A model generated the notes under the pieces. That model did not search any database. It saw nothing but the letters and a program-made list of their open reading frames with translations, and had not been told where the DNA came from. From a virus, in IMG/VR virus record IMGVR_UViG_3300030389_003683, positions 1 through 48,808 of that record: a stretch of 48,808 nucleotides of DNA, one strand, 5' to 3'. The translations under genes and the position numbers were made by a program. Shown one piece after another: positions 1-5,810 of the stretch. Positions within the stretch are counted from its first letter, which is position 1, and each line of letters begins with the position of its first letter.

Positions 1-236
1 AACACCAGCAAAATCAAGGCTTTCTTGCGGAAAAACGGGAAAAAACGCCAGATCCCATCCTTATTATAACCTGTAAAAAACACAGGAAAAGCGTCTATCA
101 CGGAAACGGGAACTCAAAAATGTGATGTTTTATGTGTTTTTCAGCTTCAATTTTTCGCCGGCGCCCGCGGGAAAAGTGCTGTTATATATAGGAAATACCC
201 GTTCCCCCTGCGTGTACAACGGGAACGGGAAATTGA
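1..236. other. Non-coding left edge with GC palindromes and AACGGGAA repeats
   Basis: No credible gene is seen. The stretch holds AACGGGAA at 34-41 and 105-112 and a tandem AACGGGAACGGGAA at 218-231. A perfect 9-bp inverted repeat pairs CCCGTTCCC (198-206) with GGGAACGGG (221-229) across a 14-base loop. Two adjacent perfect 8-bp GC palindromes, CGCCGGCG (156-163) and CCCGCGGG (164-171), stand out in an AT-rich genome. A small hairpin lies at 70-86. The inverted repeat at 198-229 falls just after the stop of the following minus-strand gene and could end its transcript, although no T-run follows. An origin or packaging role is inference only. Confidence 0.6.
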
Positions 237-902
237 TTAATGTGCTGTTTGATTAGTTCTTATCTCTTTGAATAGGTTAGAGAACCGACCACCACTATCG
301 CTAACATCTGCTCTAGTCTCTTCACTCTTACTCAAAGTATCTTTATCAATTGTTTTGGTTGTAAGGATTTGTTCTTTGTTACTACAACTGTTGATCATCA
401 ATGCCTCAACTCTTTTAGGGTGTTGACTAGGCATAATGTTAGGGTTTATCTGAATACCCTTTTCACTCTTAACCATAAAGACCTCACTACAAAAAGCGTA
501 ATACTTTGCATTAAAGTCGTCTAGCATACCACTAATTATATTACTTGCTAATTCTTTAGACAGAGTATCTGTAAATCTACAAGCAATAGTAATTACTTGG
601 TTTTCATGTTCTTTGCCCTGTTCCAAAAGAACCCCTGTTTTTCTTCCCATTTCAAAAAGCATACTCCCTCTTTCTTGCACTTGAGATTTTTTGTAAGGTA
701 TTAAAAACAAGCTAGGCATTTCTTGTTTTGATTTTCTATGTGCTTTAAAACAATCCTGCCCAGAAAAATTTGCAAATGAATGAAATTCATCTAATGAATT
801 AAATTCAAACTCTGTATCAGGTTTCCCTAGAACTCCAACGAATTCTATAGGAAAAGATTTAAAGAACTTGTCTTTTAGTTTTTTTATATCTTCTTCGTTC
901 AT
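237..902 (-). CDS. Conserved-looking phage protein of unknown function
   Basis: The 221-residue product is not recognised as any named family. Residues 1-60 are charged and aromatic. A central region (about 65-170) looks folded, with alternating hydrophobic segments, and the last 45 residues are Ser/Thr/Asp-rich and probably flexible. No signal peptide or membrane helix is seen. The start is well supported: AAAGGAG lies four bases before the ATG at 902, and a promoter-like pair sits just upstream (925-952). It is a single-gene transcript flanked by the repeat-rich non-coding DNA, and its promoter resembles that of the gene at 5438-5791, which suggests co-regulation of the two. Confidence 0.8.
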   Translation of the reverse strand: MNEEDIKKLKDKFFKSFPIEFVGVLGKPDTEFEFNSLDEFHSFANFSGQDCFKAHRKSKQEMPSLFLIPYKKSQVQERGSMLFEMGRKTGVLLEQGKEHENQVITIACRFTDTLSKELASNIISGMLDDFNAKYYAFCSEVFMVKSEKGIQINPNIMPSQHPKRVEALMINSCSNKEQILTTKTIDKDTLSKSEETRADVSDSGGRFSNLFKEIRTNQTAH

Positions 903-915
903 ATGACTCCTTTGT

Positions 916-952
916 TATCCCATGAATATAAGATGTGTTTTAAAAAAGTCAA
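916..952 (-). promoter_or_regulatory. Sigma70-like promoter with shared 15-bp box
   Basis: On the minus strand the order is TTGACT (947-952), a 16-base spacer, TATATT (925-930), then CATGGGATA. The 15-mer TATATTCATGGGATA (916-930) recurs exactly at 5811-5825, also just downstream of a TTGATT/16-base/TATATT promoter. It drives the gene ending at 237. The shared bases immediately after the -10 element could be an operator or a conserved initial transcribed region. Confidence 0.6.
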
Positions 953-960
953 GAACTAAA

Positions 961-1491
961 TTAATTAAAATTTGACCAAAGTAAAATTTGAAGGATCAGC
1001 AAAAACGCCAGGCGGCCAGGGCCGCTGCCCAGCATACATAAAAAACCTATAAATATCATTGCGCTCAACATAGGAACGGGAATCCTCCTTACGGCAGCCC
1101 ACCAAGAAACAGGAGCCACACAGTTGAAATGTATGAAATCTTAATGAGCTACCATCACGTATATAATCTATCCTGCCCGAAAAGTCAAGAGCTCCAGCTG
1201 ACACCAGGACCTGCCAGATCCGGTGTTTTTATTTAACCTCACCGAGAGGATAAGGTTTTCCTTGATAACGGGAATGGGATTACCAGCACAGCTTCCTGGG
1301 GACTGGATGGCCAGATCCTGATTTCATTAAACAAAAACTACAAGCAGATGTGTCTGACATCATCACGGGAAACCACATATTGGAAATGTTCACCAGATTC
1401 TCGCGCGGGGCCCGCGGACGTTGCTTCTGATGTATTTAAAAAACCACAACATGTGGTAGGACAACGGGAACGGGAACACGGGATTTAGTGA
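961..1491. other. Non-coding, locally GC-rich region with palindromes
   Basis: I find no convincing gene here. Contents are repeats of AACGGGAA and GCCAGATCC, a cruciform-like GCGGCC-AG-GGCCGC (1012-1025), a terminator-like hairpin (1201-1232), a GC block with GCCCGCGG (1410-1417, the same 8-mer as at 163-170), and a small CCACA/TGTGG hairpin near 1443-1455. The GC content is visibly higher than in the neighbouring genes. Its position between an isolated gene and the nuclease/small-terminase cluster would suit a replication origin, a packaging (pac) region or a non-coding RNA, but nothing in the sequence decides between these. Confidence 0.55.
1201..1232 (+). terminator. Terminator-like hairpin in non-coding DNA
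   Basis: CACC-A-GGA (1202-1209) pairs with TCCGGTG (1219-1225) with one bulged A and a 9-base loop. It is followed on the plus strand by TTTTTATTT, as in an intrinsic terminator. No plus-strand gene lies upstream, so it would end a non-coding RNA if it is active. The 3' arm GATCCGGTG (1217-1225) is repeated exactly at 3103-3111 in another hairpin. Confidence 0.4.
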
Positions 1492-1890
1492 TTACGCTAC
1501 ATCTTCGGATCCGGCGCTGGCAGCCAGCTCCAGTAACTTAGTAAAGTCATAGGGTTGATCGATTTCCATAACGGGATTACGGGATTTCGGATCGAGGTCC
1601 AACGTAGCAGAATCGAAAACCTTTATGACCGAACCCGTGAGGGGTCGGGCCAAGACAAAAACTTTGCCTCCATGTTTAGTTCTCTCGTTAATAAAAGCTT
1701 TTTGAAACTTAGACAGTCCAATGTAATTACCTTTACTTACCTTAAGTTCTAACCAAAACTCAAAGCCTTTATAACAACAATTTACATCAGGAATCCCAGG
1801 TAAATATCTATGTTCAATTCTTACTGCGTGTACGTTTTTTAATGCTTTTCTTACGTCTCGCCATAACTTTGCCTCTGGACCAAGTGACAT
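1492..1890 (-). CDS. VRR-NUC-type PD-(D/E)XK nuclease
   Basis: A 132-residue nuclease of the VRR-NUC type, a fold used by Holliday-junction and flap endonucleases. Seen directly: G-x-P-D at residues 32-35 (catalytic Asp35), E-x-K at 48-50 (Glu48, Lys50), and a conserved Gln at about 63 following the LSKFQ segment. The length is normal for a stand-alone phage VRR-NUC protein. The frame is open upstream, but the ATG at 1890 is preceded by GGAG at a 7-base distance and is the likely start. This makes the gene overlap the metalloprotease gene by 77 bases. It probably acts in recombination or replication-fork processing together with the helicases at 9651-15619. The C-terminal coding region contains ACGGGATT units of the left-end repeat family. 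Confidence 0.85.
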   Translation of the reverse strand: MSLGPEAKLWRDVRKALKNVHAVRIEHRYLPGIPDVNCCYKGFEFWLELKVSKGNYIGLSKFQKAFINERTKHGGKVFVLARPLTGSVIKVFDSATLDLDPKSRNPVMEIDQPYDFTKLLELAASAGSEDVA

Positions 1891-2221
1891 TTTTTTCTCC
1901 ATTAATGAGTTGTTCAAGATAAGGTAAGAACCACTTGTTGTCCTTGATAACTTGCACGAACGCATTTGTCAAAACATTTACTGTAAGCTCTTCTTTTTTC
2001 TCATTATCAAGTGGACCACCTTCACCAGACATACCTGAAAAGTCTAAGGCAGCATGCATGATTTCATGAAACAAAGTATTACCTTTCTCAACTGGCTGTA
2101 AATCTTTTTTAATTCTTATAGTCTTAGTAGCTGAATCATACTCACCCATCATAGATTTATCTTTAAAATCTATAAACTTAATATCAACACTGTCGTAACC
2201 AATCTTAATTTTCTTCCGCAT
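1814..2221 (-). CDS. Zinc metalloprotease-like protein (HExxH)
   Basis: A 135-residue protein with a zincin motif, HEIMH at residues 52-56, followed by an Ala/Leu-rich helix and a Gly-rich, Asp-containing segment. This resembles small ImmA/IrrE or SprT-like peptidases encoded by phages. The last 20 residues are Lys/Arg-rich and could bind nucleic acid. It lies between the small terminase subunit and the VRR-NUC nuclease. The SD-like AGGAGAGG before the ATG at 2221 supports the start. ImmA-type proteases cleave repressors, but the target here is unknown and the family call rests on the motif alone. Confidence 0.75.
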   Translation of the reverse strand: MRKKIKIGYDSVDIKFIDFKDKSMMGEYDSATKTIRIKKDLQPVEKGNTLFHEIMHAALDFSGMSGEGGPLDNEKKEELTVNVLTNAFVQVIKDNKWFLPYLEQLINGEKNVTWSRGKVMARRKKSIKKRTRSKN

Positions 2222-2330
2222 TAATTTTGACCTCTCCTACATGTGTACTTATATGACCTACGCTATCTATAAAATTTAAAACCGCTAAAAAATCTGTGAA
2301 ACGATTAGTTTTCTGATACTTCGTCTTCAA
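2205..2330 (-). CDS. Possible 41-residue small protein
   Basis: An open frame starting with TTG at 2330 spans the gap between the small terminase and metalloprotease genes. It overlaps both by under 30 bases, in the style of other neighbours in this genome. The predicted peptide has a balanced, protein-like composition (Phe, Leu, Val, charged C-terminus) and no recognised motif. No good ribosome binding site is visible, so it may be accidental. Confidence 0.25.
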   Translation of the reverse strand: MKTKYQKTNRFTDFLAVLNFIDSVGHISTHVGEVKINAEEN

Positions 2331-2835
2331 TGATTTCAGCTTCGTCTGCTGTAATCTCGACAGTTTTTTTCTCGCCAAGTTCATCTGCTAGCTCCTCAAT
2401 AGATTTAATTAGATCATCCTTACTCAATGCTGATAAATTCTGTGTTTTGATTTCTTTCCTGTCGATGTAGAAACCTGCTGCCTGGCCCAGCCTGAACTCG
2501 CTGTTTACTGCTGCTGAAAACTGCCCCTTCTCCTCTGCTTTACGGGACATTGAATCAAGTCTTTTTAAATGTCTCAAGAAGTCTTTAAAATGTGCAATAC
2601 CCTTTTCTCGCATCTCTTCAATGTAAGATACTACGTGAGGTGACTTCTCAGGATTAGTCAGAACAGATCCCCATTTCTCGCAGGTGGGCTCGGAATAACC
2701 TGCTTGTTTAGCTGCCTCTTTTTTTGTGATATTTGGATAATTAGCTACATATACCTCAGCAAATGTTCTTTGCTTTGGAGTTAAATGCAAGTGAGTTTTC
2801 TTGCTATTAGCTATGGTTAAACCTGTTCTATTCAC
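2305..2835 (-). CDS. Terminase small subunit
   Basis: A 176-residue protein matching the terminase small-subunit pattern: an N-terminal helix-turn-helix segment at about 18-60 with LTPKQRTFAEVYV and KKEAAKQAGYS, helical middle part, and an acidic C-terminal tail (about 150-176). The subunit recognises viral DNA at pac or cos and loads the large terminase. The start is probably GTG at 2835, with AGGA seven bases upstream. It is preceded by a 386-bp non-coding control region. The large subunit, usually adjacent, is not in this window; it may lie past the right edge, so the two terminase genes may be separated or the genome may be circularly permuted. Confidence 0.85.
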   Translation of the reverse strand: MNRTGLTIANSKKTHLHLTPKQRTFAEVYVANYPNITKKEAAKQAGYSEPTCEKWGSVLTNPEKSPHVVSYIEEMREKGIAHFKDFLRHLKRLDSMSRKAEEKGQFSAAVNSEFRLGQAAGFYIDRKEIKTQNLSALSKDDLIKSIEELADELGEKKTVEITADEAEIIEDEVSEN

Positions 2836-2916
2836 TTTTGATTCCTAATATAGATTATTATAACTAAATATATAACACAGCAACTAAAAGGTTGCCAGTC
2901 CTCTAGTAGTATGAAA

Positions 2917-3005
2917 TTCTGTGTTCTTTCTGGGTAGTATCATGACAATATTATCGTTGATATACAACAATAATAGTCTGTTTTCTGTGTTTCTGGGTAC
3001 TATTA
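2917..3005 (+). repeat. Pair of imperfect direct repeats
   Basis: Copy 1 (2917-2942) reads TTCTGTGT, an extra TCT, then TTCTGGGTAGTATCA. Copy 2 (2983-3005) reads TTCTGTGT then TTCTGGGTACTATTA. Apart from the 3-base insertion they differ at two positions. They lie in the control region between the small terminase start and the inverted repeats, and could be binding sites for the terminase or a regulator. Confidence 0.5.
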
Positions 3006-3030
3006 GGGTAAAAACAATTTTAAGCTGTGT

Positions 3031-3044
3031 ATACTTCAAAGTAT
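3031..3044. promoter_or_regulatory. Operator-like inverted repeat
   Basis: ATACTT-CA-AAGTAT is a perfect inverted repeat with a 2-base centre. It lies 18 bases from the parS-like palindrome. Such symmetry suits a dimeric DNA-binding protein, for example the ribbon-helix-helix candidate at 4549-4776, but no partner can be assigned from sequence. Confidence 0.4.
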
Positions 3045-3061
3045 CTATATAGGGAAGAAAA

Positions 3062-3077
3062 AGTTTCACGTGAAACA
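3062..3077. promoter_or_regulatory. parS-like ParB-binding site
   Basis: AGTTTCACGTGAAACA contains the perfect 14-bp palindrome GTTTCACGTGAAAC and matches the chromosomal parS consensus TGTTNCACGTGAAACA at 15 of 16 positions (first base A instead of T). Host ParB/Spo0J proteins, including those of alphaproteobacteria, bind this sequence. No ParA or ParB gene is seen in the window, so any ParB acting here would be the host's. A chance match to this 14-mer in 49 kb is unlikely. Confidence 0.6.
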
Positions 3078-3080
3078 TTA

Positions 3081-3115
3081 GGAACACCGGAGTGGTGTGG
3101 TGGATCCGGTGCTCC
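3081..3115. other. Hairpin related to the one at 1201-1232
   Basis: GGA-A-CACCGGA (3081-3091) pairs with TCCGGTG-C-TCC (3105-3115), giving ten base pairs with one A/C mismatch and a 13-base G/T-rich loop. The 3' arm GATCCGGTG is the same 9-mer as in the hairpin at 1201-1232. No T-run follows on either strand, so it is not a standard terminator. Confidence 0.45.
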
Positions 3116-3149
3116 AGACAATACTATAATGATTTTTAAATGATATGCA

Positions 3150-3179
3150 AGGGTGCCTCCACGCTAGCTTTGGCACCCT
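3150..3179. other. Hairpin downstream of the gene at 3222-3407
   Basis: AGGGTGCC (3150-3157) and GGCACCCT (3172-3179) form a perfect 8-bp stem with a 14-base loop. On the minus strand it lies about 40 bases after the stop at 3222 and could end that transcript. The following minus-strand sequence is only moderately T-rich. On the plus strand TTTTTT follows eleven bases later. Confidence 0.4.
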
Positions 3180-3221
3180 CAAGAAAGGAGTTTTTTCGAT
3201 TAAGAAAAAAAACTATTAATT

Positions 3222-3407
3222 CTATACTTTAACTTTTGACATAAGTCTACCAATTTCTAAATCTTTATGATGAATATCTTTTTGTAATTTTTCATTAAGA
3301 TTTTTTAATCTTTTGACTTCTGCGTACAATGCCTCTTTCTCAGGATCTTTTTTAGGATTAGCTGCAAATTCTTCAGCACTAATTTCCTTCCATTGTGTAT
3401 CAACCAT
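3222..3407 (-). CDS. Small coiled-coil protein
   Basis: A 61-residue protein. Residues 20-61 show a heptad pattern of Leu/Ile with many Lys/Glu, typical of a short coiled coil, and no other domain is visible. GGAG precedes the ATG at 3407 by seven bases, and the gene overlaps the methyltransferase gene by 8 bases, so the two are probably co-translated. It is the last gene of the early-type minus-strand run before the control region. The function is unknown. Confidence 0.7.
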   Translation of the reverse strand: MVDTQWKEISAEEFAANPKKDPEKEALYAEVKRLKNLNEKLQKDIHHKDLEIGRLMSKVKV

Positions 3408-4014
3408 CTGTTCTCTCCATTACCATTTTTCTTTGACCATTAGAAATAAACTCAAAACCAAACTCTCTCATGCAATCTCTAACTACCGATGATTTATAAG
3501 TCTTCCAATCGTCAAAAATAAATACTGACCCAGGTGCAGATCGTTTAGCAAAAAATACAGCTTCAACTAACACATCTGATGTTTTATGTGGACCATCAAA
3601 GTGTACGAGCGCATACTCGTTTATCAAATATTGTTTACCTTCATCAAAGAATTCTACACCCCAAAAATACTTATCCATAAAATGTTCATCTGTAGTATTA
3701 AACAACGTAAATCTTTTTTCTTCTGCAAAATCTTTTTTTAATTCACTTAACATTTTTTGGTTATAATCCATGGTTACTGCCTCACCTTTATCATAATGCT
3801 CGTATTTAAGATCACCATATGGATCAATACCTATGTGAAAATGTGCATTTTTGTAAGCACCTCTTACGTAATTCATTATTAATTTTGAACCAAGGCCTTT
3901 ACGTACACCTATTTCTGCTGTTAATATGGCTGGTTTTTTTGCAAATCTTTTTGCTATTTTGTCTGACCACGCTGATAATAAATCATAATCTCCTGAATCA
4001 CCTTCTATTGTCAT
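3400..4014 (-). CDS. Class I SAM-dependent methyltransferase-like protein
   Basis: A 204-residue Rossmann-type methyltransferase, closest in pattern to the Methyltransf_24 group often found beside glycan-modification genes. A SAM-binding motif I-like strand (AEIGVRKGLGS, about residues 33-43), an acidic end of the second strand (GIDPYG, about 64-69), LVHFDGPH (about 137-144), and PGSVFIFDDW in the later part are visible. The substrate is unknown; sugars, proteins and small molecules are all used by this group. No DNA-methyltransferase motif IV (DPPY or NPPF) was seen, so a restriction-evasion role is not supported. It overlaps genes on both sides. Confidence 0.7.
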   Translation of the reverse strand: MTIEGDSGDYDLLSAWSDKIAKRFAKKPAILTAEIGVRKGLGSKLIMNYVRGAYKNAHFHIGIDPYGDLKYEHYDKGEAVTMDYNQKMLSELKKDFAEEKRFTLFNTTDEHFMDKYFWGVEFFDEGKQYLINEYALVHFDGPHKTSDVLVEAVFFAKRSAPGSVFIFDDWKTYKSSVVRDCMREFGFEFISNGQRKMVMERTDG

Positions 4015-4312
4015 TTAAATATCGCTCCCTTTGTTTTAAATAAGTTATTTGTGGTTGTGTATATTCATACTCTTTCTTAACTTTTAATTTATAAAATTTA
4101 TCTTGAATGTACTCGGGCTCGTACGAAGCAAACATGCAAACAAGTTTGAAGTCCTCACTATTTTTTAAGAACCATGACTTAGCAGTCTTCTTTGCTACTA
4201 CCAGGGTATGTTCAATACCCCTATAGAAAATATCATCGAAAGCTCTGTAGATGACAGCTTTCCATAATCGTCCTTCAGCATTAGTCGGTTTTGACTCGTA
4301 TTCTGTATGCAT
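3998..4312 (-). CDS. Phage protein of unknown function
   Basis: A 104-residue basic, aromatic-rich protein. The N-terminal half (EGRLWKAVIYRAFDDIF, about residues 12-28) looks helical and is a pattern I associate with uncultured marine phages. No catalytic motif is seen. The start at 4312 is preceded by AGGAG, but this ribosome binding site is locked in a perfect 7-bp hairpin (4315-4333), so translation may be controlled. The 3' end overlaps the methyltransferase gene by 17 bases. Confidence 0.7.
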   Translation of the reverse strand: MHTEYESKPTNAEGRLWKAVIYRAFDDIFYRGIEHTLVVAKKTAKSWFLKNSEDFKLVCMFASYEPEYIQDKFYKLKVKKEYEYTQPQITYLKQRERYLNDNRR

Positions 4313-4314
4313 CG

Positions 4315-4333
4315 CTCCTGTTTCTGACAGGAG
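4315..4333 (-). promoter_or_regulatory. Hairpin sequestering a ribosome binding site
   Basis: On the minus strand CTCCTGT (4327-4333), loop CAGAA, ACAGGAG (4315-4321), then CG and the ATG at 4312. The 3' arm of this perfect 7-bp stem is the Shine-Dalgarno sequence itself, so folding would hide it. Confidence 0.55.
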
Positions 4334-4385
4334 ACAGTTCCTTGGAAGATCGATGATGGTAACTCATTGATGAAGCTGCCTCCTA

Positions 4386-4577
4386 TCATTTGAATTCCGC
4401 TGCTGGTCCGTTGTCCGTGGTCTCGTCTTTTTCTGTGACGCATATTGGACAATTGATATAGTTATTTTCATCGGAATACAAGTAAAGAGTTGGCTCACCC
4501 ACTGGTTTTACTTTAGCGACATAATGATTGCCACTACAAATACTACAATTACTTTCGTCTGCCATTTTTACCACCAT
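4386..4577 (-). CDS. Small zinc-ribbon protein
   Basis: A 63-residue protein with two Cys pairs, CSIC (about residues 10-13) and CPIC (about 43-46), spaced as in a zinc ribbon, which would bind one Zn ion and probably nucleic acid or protein. Two starts are possible: ATG at 4577 with GGAG four bases upstream, and ATG at 4565 with GGTGG. It overlaps the ribbon-helix-helix gene. Zinc ribbons of this size are common phage accessory proteins; the specific function is unknown. Confidence 0.7.
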   Translation of the reverse strand: MVVKMADESNCSICSGNHYVAKVKPVGEPTLYLYSDENNYINCPICVTEKDETTDNGPAAEFK

Positions 4578-4776
4578 TCTTCTCCATATCCTTCATTATT
4601 TTAGTCTGATAAGCATCAGGAGTCATACCTCTCTCTTTCGCTCTTCTTACAACTTCTTTATCGATCAGAAGTTCTATGTACTCTGCAGGCTTACGATATT
4701 CCTTTAAACATAACGCTTGCAATAAGGTGTGTGATTTTTTTCTCACGGCCACCGATTTCCATTTATTTATATCCAT
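4549..4776 (-). CDS. Ribbon-helix-helix-like DNA-binding protein (putative)
   Basis: A 75-residue basic protein. Residues 6-45 follow a beta strand then two-helix pattern (KSVAVRKKSHTLLQALC, then a KPAEYIELLIDKEVV helix) like the CopG/Arc ribbon-helix-helix fold of small repressors, and the last 20 residues are Lys/Arg/Asn-rich. If correct, it binds DNA as a dimer, and the inverted repeats at 3031-3077 are possible targets; that link is inference. It overlaps both neighbours in a compact operon. Confidence 0.55.
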   Translation of the reverse strand: MDINKWKSVAVRKKSHTLLQALCLKEYRKPAEYIELLIDKEVVRRAKERGMTPDAYQTKIMKDMEKNGGKNGRRK

Positions 4777-5038
4777 AAGTTATCCCTTCTTTGTTGGTTT
4801 TGAATTTAACAATGTCACCCAGTTCCAGACCAACTAGAATAGGTACATTATTTATTTTGCCCACACCTTTTTTACGATCACCTTTTGTAATTCTTACCCA
4901 CATCTTTTCGTTTTGCTCACCATCGGTGAACCAAACATAAACATAATTATCAGGAAACAATTTCTCTTGAGCTTTGATTGTGAAATACATTTCTTTACCA
5001 TGTTTAGGGCAACTCCAGGCTATATTATTATCTTCCAT
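4763..5038 (-). CDS. DUF2314-like small protein
   Basis: A 91-residue protein whose second half (about residues 45-88: MWVRITKGDRKKGVGKIN, then GLELGDIVKFK) resembles the DUF2314 pattern of a beta-barrel-like domain that ends in a Gly-Asp-x-Val-x-Phe segment. One CPKH near residue 10 could bind metal. The frame opens at 5062, but ATG 5038 has AAGGA at a good distance and begins right after the preceding small membrane gene, so I take it as the start. The family function is unknown. Confidence 0.65.
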   Translation of the reverse strand: MEDNNIAWSCPKHGKEMYFTIKAQEKLFPDNYVYVWFTDGEQNEKMWVRITKGDRKKGVGKINNVPILVGLELGDIVKFKTNKEGITYGYK

Positions 5039-5046
5039 TTTTTCCT

Positions 5047-5163
5047 TTACATAAAATACCATAACAAAGCCACTAGAATTAATAAGCTAAATCTAGGTAA
5101 AAAAATTCCTACACATAAACTTATAATTAAAATAGTTTTTAATAATCCAGCAGCTATAATCAT
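5047..5163 (-). CDS. 38-residue membrane protein
   Basis: A short gene whose product is almost wholly hydrophobic. Two membrane segments of about 14-17 residues flank a short Pro-Arg turn (residues 23-24). It begins at an ATGA overlap with the stop of the upstream gene (5160-5163), and its stop is immediately followed by the ribosome binding site of the next gene, so it fits the operon exactly. The function is unknown; a small membrane regulator or holin-like peptide is possible. Confidence 0.6.
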   Translation of the reverse strand: MIIAAGLLKTILIISLCVGIFLPRFSLLILVALLWYFM

Positions 5164-5438
5164 GGTGTCAGTTTACTATTACGTCTTCGTTCTAACTCTG
5201 CATTAACAGTTTGATTTGCAGAGTCATCATCAAAAAAACGATATGTTGCGTCTGTGCCAGTTGGTTCATAAACTAAATTTTTTAACCTACGAACAGCATG
5301 TTTCCAACGATAGTCATCTTTATCTAAAGAACTACCATCAGGTTTTATCAAAGGCACATCCTTCAACACACTACTCACTGCAAGAGAAAATACTTTCCAG
5401 TTGCAGTGATATTCTATTTCGCCTTCAAACCTACTCAT
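5160..5438 (-). CDS. Hypothetical protein
   Basis: A 92-residue soluble protein with no recognised motif. It is rich in charged residues, with Trp in the first quarter and an Arg-rich C-terminus (ELERRRNSK). The ATG at 5438 overlaps the stop of the upstream gene as TAATG, so I prefer it to the TTG at 5450. Upstream and downstream overlaps place it in the 5791-to-3222 operon. Confidence 0.65.
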   Translation of the reverse strand: MSRFEGEIEYHCNWKVFSLAVSSVLKDVPLIKPDGSSLDKDDYRWKHAVRRLKNLVYEPTGTDATYRFFDDDSANQTVNAELERRRNSKLTP

Positions 5439-5791
5439 TAGTTTTGCCAATCAGGTTTGGTTGCGTTCCAACTAGCAAGTTGATCTTTAACATGCATCAA
5501 GAGCTGCTCAAACTTTATTGCTGCTGCCTTTGATGTGTGTTTGTTTCTCAACTCACCATCCACCTTAAACTCCACGGTATCATTTTCTTCATTGATACTA
5601 ATCGTAAATGATTTTGCATTCCATGGTTTTATTGGTGGTAGTGTTGGGTGTGGGTCAGATCCCACACTTTCCGATTCAGACGGCTCGCCCGCAAAAATTT
5701 TTTTGGACTTGTCTAAGCCATCTAGTTGACCACTCGTGTATAACATCTTTAATAGTATTTCTATTTTTTCTGTTATTTGTGCTTTATCCAT
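5438..5791 (-). CDS. Hypothetical protein, first gene of a minus-strand operon
   Basis: A 117-residue protein. Residues 1-25 form a hydrophobic amphipathic helix, residues 30-55 are a Ser/Pro-rich linker, and residues 58-110 have a strand-strand-helix pattern with regular Phe/Ile/Val. The family is not recognised. AAGGA precedes the ATG at 5791. The promoter at 5820-5847 shares a 15-bp box with that of the gene ending at 237, and it probably drives the whole leftward series of small genes down to 3222. Confidence 0.7.
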   Translation of the reverse strand: MDKAQITEKIEILLKMLYTSGQLDGLDKSKKIFAGEPSESESVGSDPHPTLPPIKPWNAKSFTISINEENDTVEFKVDGELRNKHTSKAAAIKFEQLLMHVKDQLASWNATKPDWQN

Positions 5792-5810
5792 ATGTTACCA
5801 TCCTTGTTAA

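Larger units (their letters stand above)
34..1482 (+). repeat. Dispersed AACGGGAA repeat cluster
   Basis: Copies, all on the plus strand, are at 34-41, 105-112, 218-231 (double), 1075-1082, 1267-1279 (AACGGGAATGGGA), 1365-1372 (ACGGGAAA) and 1462-1482 (triple, diverged at the end). Two further ACGGGATT units lie at 1571-1587 inside the end of the nuclease gene. The 9-mer GCCAGATCC occurs at 47-55, 1213-1221 and 1310-1318, and the 11-mer AAAAACGCCAG at 41-51 and 1001-1011. I did not notice the AACGGGAA motif elsewhere in the window. Same-orientation short repeats in non-coding DNA resemble iterons or protein-binding arrays; the function is unknown. Confidence 0.65.
2836..3221. other. Non-coding control region upstream of the small terminase gene
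   Basis: No supported gene lies here. In order it holds an imperfect direct repeat (2917-2942 and 2983-3005), an inverted repeat (3031-3044), a parS-like palindrome (3062-3077), a strong hairpin (3081-3115) and a second hairpin (3150-3179). The density of symmetric elements over 270 bp marks it as a regulatory, packaging or segregation locus. Confidence 0.6.

Noticed and set aside
965-1204. Open frame of 79 codons on the minus strand
   Set aside because: It lies in the repeat-rich non-coding region, has no ribosome binding site that I can support, spans palindromes and repeats, and its product has no protein-family character.
1891-1965. N-terminal extension of the VRR-NUC nuclease
   Set aside because: The ATG at 1890 has a well placed GGAG, while the extension lies deep within the metalloprotease gene and adds Ser/Leu-rich sequence unlike the family.
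2884-3087. Open frame of 67 codons on the minus strand across the control region
   Set aside because: It covers the direct repeats, operator-like repeat and parS-like palindrome and has an erratic composition; regulatory DNA explains the region better.
3081-3179. tRNA-like or other known structured RNA
   Set aside because: The hairpins lack a cloverleaf, an anticodon arm and a T-loop GTTCGA-type motif. No tRNA-like sequence was seen elsewhere either.
3400-4014. DNA methyltransferase
   Set aside because: The protein has a SAM-binding fold but none of the DPPY/NPPF or Cys-Pro catalytic motifs, so only a general methyltransferase is supported.
4198-4452. Open frame of 84 codons on the minus strand
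   Set aside because: It overlaps two better supported genes in other frames (the 104-residue gene and the zinc-ribbon gene) and spans the hairpin that carries a ribosome binding site.
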